Shown here in pieces: positions 63,301 through 64,000 of a stretch of DNA of 64,000 nucleotides. This stretch comes from Capronia americana (Eukaryota > Ascomycota > Eurotiomycetes > Chaetothyriales > Herpotrichiellaceae). The stretch spans positions 1,178,001 to 1,242,000 of the forward strand of contig JADWQD010000006.1 of the NCBI GenBank assembly GCA_016110215.1, read 5' to 3'. The notes beneath the pieces are model-generated. The model ran no database searches and was not told where the DNA came from. It saw only the letters and a list, made by a program, of their open reading frames with translations. A program made the translations under genes and the position numbers. Numbering within the stretch: position 1 is the first letter of the stretch; every line of letters starts with the position of its first letter.

Positions 63301-64000
63301 TTTTCGACAAGTGAGAAGTGCCTTTCAGGAACTGCGCCACCTGCACCGGATCGTCGGGGTTCTTGATGATGCCGTTCTTGACCAGATATGCCACGCCTGC
63401 CTTGGGATCGTCGTTGAATTTGGCTGCCCCGCTCTTGATAATCTTCTTCCTGACTCGTTGTAACCGGATCTGTTCTATCCGTTCTTCCGCCCAGTACGGC
63501 ACTTCCTGATCAAGTCTTTCCGCCATGAACTGCACAAAACTCAGCAGGGAATCGAGGCACAGTGGAGGCACATTCGTCGTGCTCCAGGTCGCAGAGTCTG
63601 GGAAGGCATTCCGCGACAGAAGTCCAACCATATCCTCACAGAGGTCCTGCCTGTCAACCTCGCAATCATAGTTGACGAAAAGCTCGACCATGAAGCTTGG
63701 CATCCGGACGAGCGTGCCAATGGACTCGACCATGGCTTCCCGCGCCTCCGGTCTCCTAGCGCCGCCTTCGAGGCCCAACCTCTGTCGGTCTTTGATGGGT
63801 ATCGGAGTCGATCGGCCACTGCTCGGTTGTGACGGCGCCGGCCTGACCAACTTTGGAGCTTGAGGCACTCCTTCGTAGAGCGACGGATCAATCCCCGGCT
63901 CTTGTGGAATGTCCACTCGAGGATGCAAACAAGCCACCAGGTAGGACAGAAATAGTTCCTGCTGGAGCTTCAGTAATTTTCGGCACGTGGCCAACAATGT
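60317..64000 (-). CDS. GEA1: Sec7-domain ARF guanine-nucleotide exchange factor, Gea/GBF1 type, 5' end beyond window
   Basis: Golgi exchange factor that loads GTP on ARF to recruit COPI. The frame is open past base 64000, so the N-terminal DCB and most of the HUS region are cut; about 1210 residues are visible. MVELFVNYDCEVDRQDLCEDMVGLLSRNAFP is diagnostic of the Gea/GBF1 branch. The Sec7 domain (about 62830-63370) has the catalytic-Glu motif FRLPGEA and the AYAIIMLNTDLYNPNV segment. HDS-like helical regions follow; the C-terminal 120 residues are acidic, then Lys/Glu- and Pro/Arg-rich, ending RPPTRERENA. An intron of 54 bases (61771-61718) interrupts RYSY|THDFMRAPVVLHAIS; its length is divisible by three and it has no stop, so readers without splice evidence would call this one exon. 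Exons are then 64000-61772 and 61717-60317. Confidence 0.93.
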   Translation of the reverse strand, partial: TLLATCRKLLKLQQELFLSYLVACLHPRVDIPQEPGIDPSLYEGVPQAPKLVRPAPSQPSSGRSTPIPIKDRQRLGLEGGARRPEAREAMVESIGTLVRMPSFMVELFVNYDCEVDRQDLCEDMVGLLSRNAFPDSATWSTTNVPPLCLDSLLSFVQFMAERLDQEVPYWAEERIEQIRLQRVRKKIIKSGAAKFNDDPKAGVAYLVKNGIIKNPDDPVQVAQFLKGTSHLSKKVLGEFLTKRSNEALLTAFIDQFDFVDKRIDEALREVLGSFRLPGEAALIERIVNIFTEKYIEATAPEDISDKDAAFVLAYAIIMLNTDLYNPNVAKTQKRMSPEDFARNLRGVNAGKDFPQEFLQDIYEAIKQNEIILPDEHENKHAFEYAWKELLLKTHDAGSLELCDTNAFDAEMFQATWKPIVATLCYVFMSASDDAVFSRVVVGFDQCAQIAGKYGITEAFDRIVYSVSQISGLAAEMPPSTTLNTEVQVGKKRIMVSETAVRLGRDFKAQLSTVLLFRILQGHENAVGDTWIYIVRILRNLFVNSLITLPTFEHSRLGDIGPIPLQPPSQVIDRDGRLSDSGIFSTFTSYLSSYAADDPPEPSEEELENTLSSVDCVKACQPDRVLQHMFSLPPSQIKYLVSALLSQLEESSPVVTVKPERPIPVTVRVNGHRMPKAGPEYDPGTVFLLELATQLTIRDDHTIVAAGEQLTGSLQNAVRDASNLHPLAAARVVHYLLELVRYSYVSHCLPAPGATSPLTALQTHDFMRAPVVLHAISSFDDQTLDRTASTITAGFSSSISGATPLRNEVTKSPDFWSTLQRLHQHKTEAEKVLDILSHLATQDQALTADNFESAVTLANDFASAGSIGSIQEKRKDFAAKQGRRAKDARPEDAALVTRANQAVSLIYQLTERVPSLIDQSHLERSEAWAAYWSPVFRALCSQCVNPCREIRHRAISALQRTLLSESVADSGHGHAEWTAIFDEVLFPLTLRLLKPEVYQLDSLGMNETRAQMGGLLCKVFLRYLDRLHNIPLTAETTADAETDEDDEDQTDEDETQTIKDDTSPTTARHQAERKGKGTKMADIYLKTLTLLDRLMNAGTIDPKSSPTDALSEAVREGVKNTLLVMDGAGYLQRTTIDVVAQSPRSPRSDNKLQRGVVADDEIWPETVRRLERFLPGLVAELFPREAEENDGQEEMKKEMKKEGAAAAAAGDENRKPGSRPPTRERENA

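Overview
The window is nuclear DNA of a filamentous ascomycete (Pezizomycotina). Genes are split by short introns, mostly about 50-90 bases, with GT-AG ends and fungal-type branch points. The gene content includes a Dicer, a HET-domain gene, a Zn2Cys6 regulator, an assimilatory nitrate reductase and a Dal5-type permease. The overall look would suit Eurotiomycetes/Chaetothyriales, but I cannot place it more finely from sequence alone. No transposase, CRISPR array, tRNA or complete rRNA gene was seen.

Left part (1 to about 27 kb) is accessory and metabolic. Positions 1-10.8 kb hold six genes that look like a small-molecule breakdown set: an alpha/beta hydrolase (cut by the window edge), a short-chain dehydrogenase (SDR), a dihydroflavonol-reductase-like enzyme and a cyclase-family hydrolase on the minus strand, then a second SDR and a sugar-type MFS transporter on the plus strand. 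Between 12.0 and 17.4 kb lies a single nine-exon gene for a protein of about 1615 residues with an N-terminal SIR2-like (NAD-hydrolase type) domain and a very long C-terminal part I do not recognise. It is the most interesting gene in the window. From 18.3 to 26.7 kb come a Dal5/allantoate-type MFS permease, a Zn2Cys6 transcription factor, a 2-oxoglutarate/Fe(II) oxygenase (all minus) and a divergent MmgE/PrpD-family gene; together they look like a compact regulated cluster, possibly for a dicarboxylic acid of the itaconate kind.

Right part (27.7-64 kb) is mostly conserved housekeeping: nitrate reductase (niaD, alone), a broken HET-domain gene, a UBA-domain protein, a dynamin-like GTPase, Tti2 (TOR/PIKK assembly), Fig4 phosphoinositide phosphatase, an acyl-CoA dehydrogenase tail-to-tail with the CCA-adding enzyme, dephospho-CoA kinase, Trm12/TYW2 (wybutosine synthesis), an Ssp120-like secretory EF-hand protein, Dicer-like 1, and the 3' part of a Gea/GBF1-type Sec7 ARF-GEF that runs off the right edge. 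Exon boundaries below were set by eye from splice signals and reading phase and have not been checked against transcripts.
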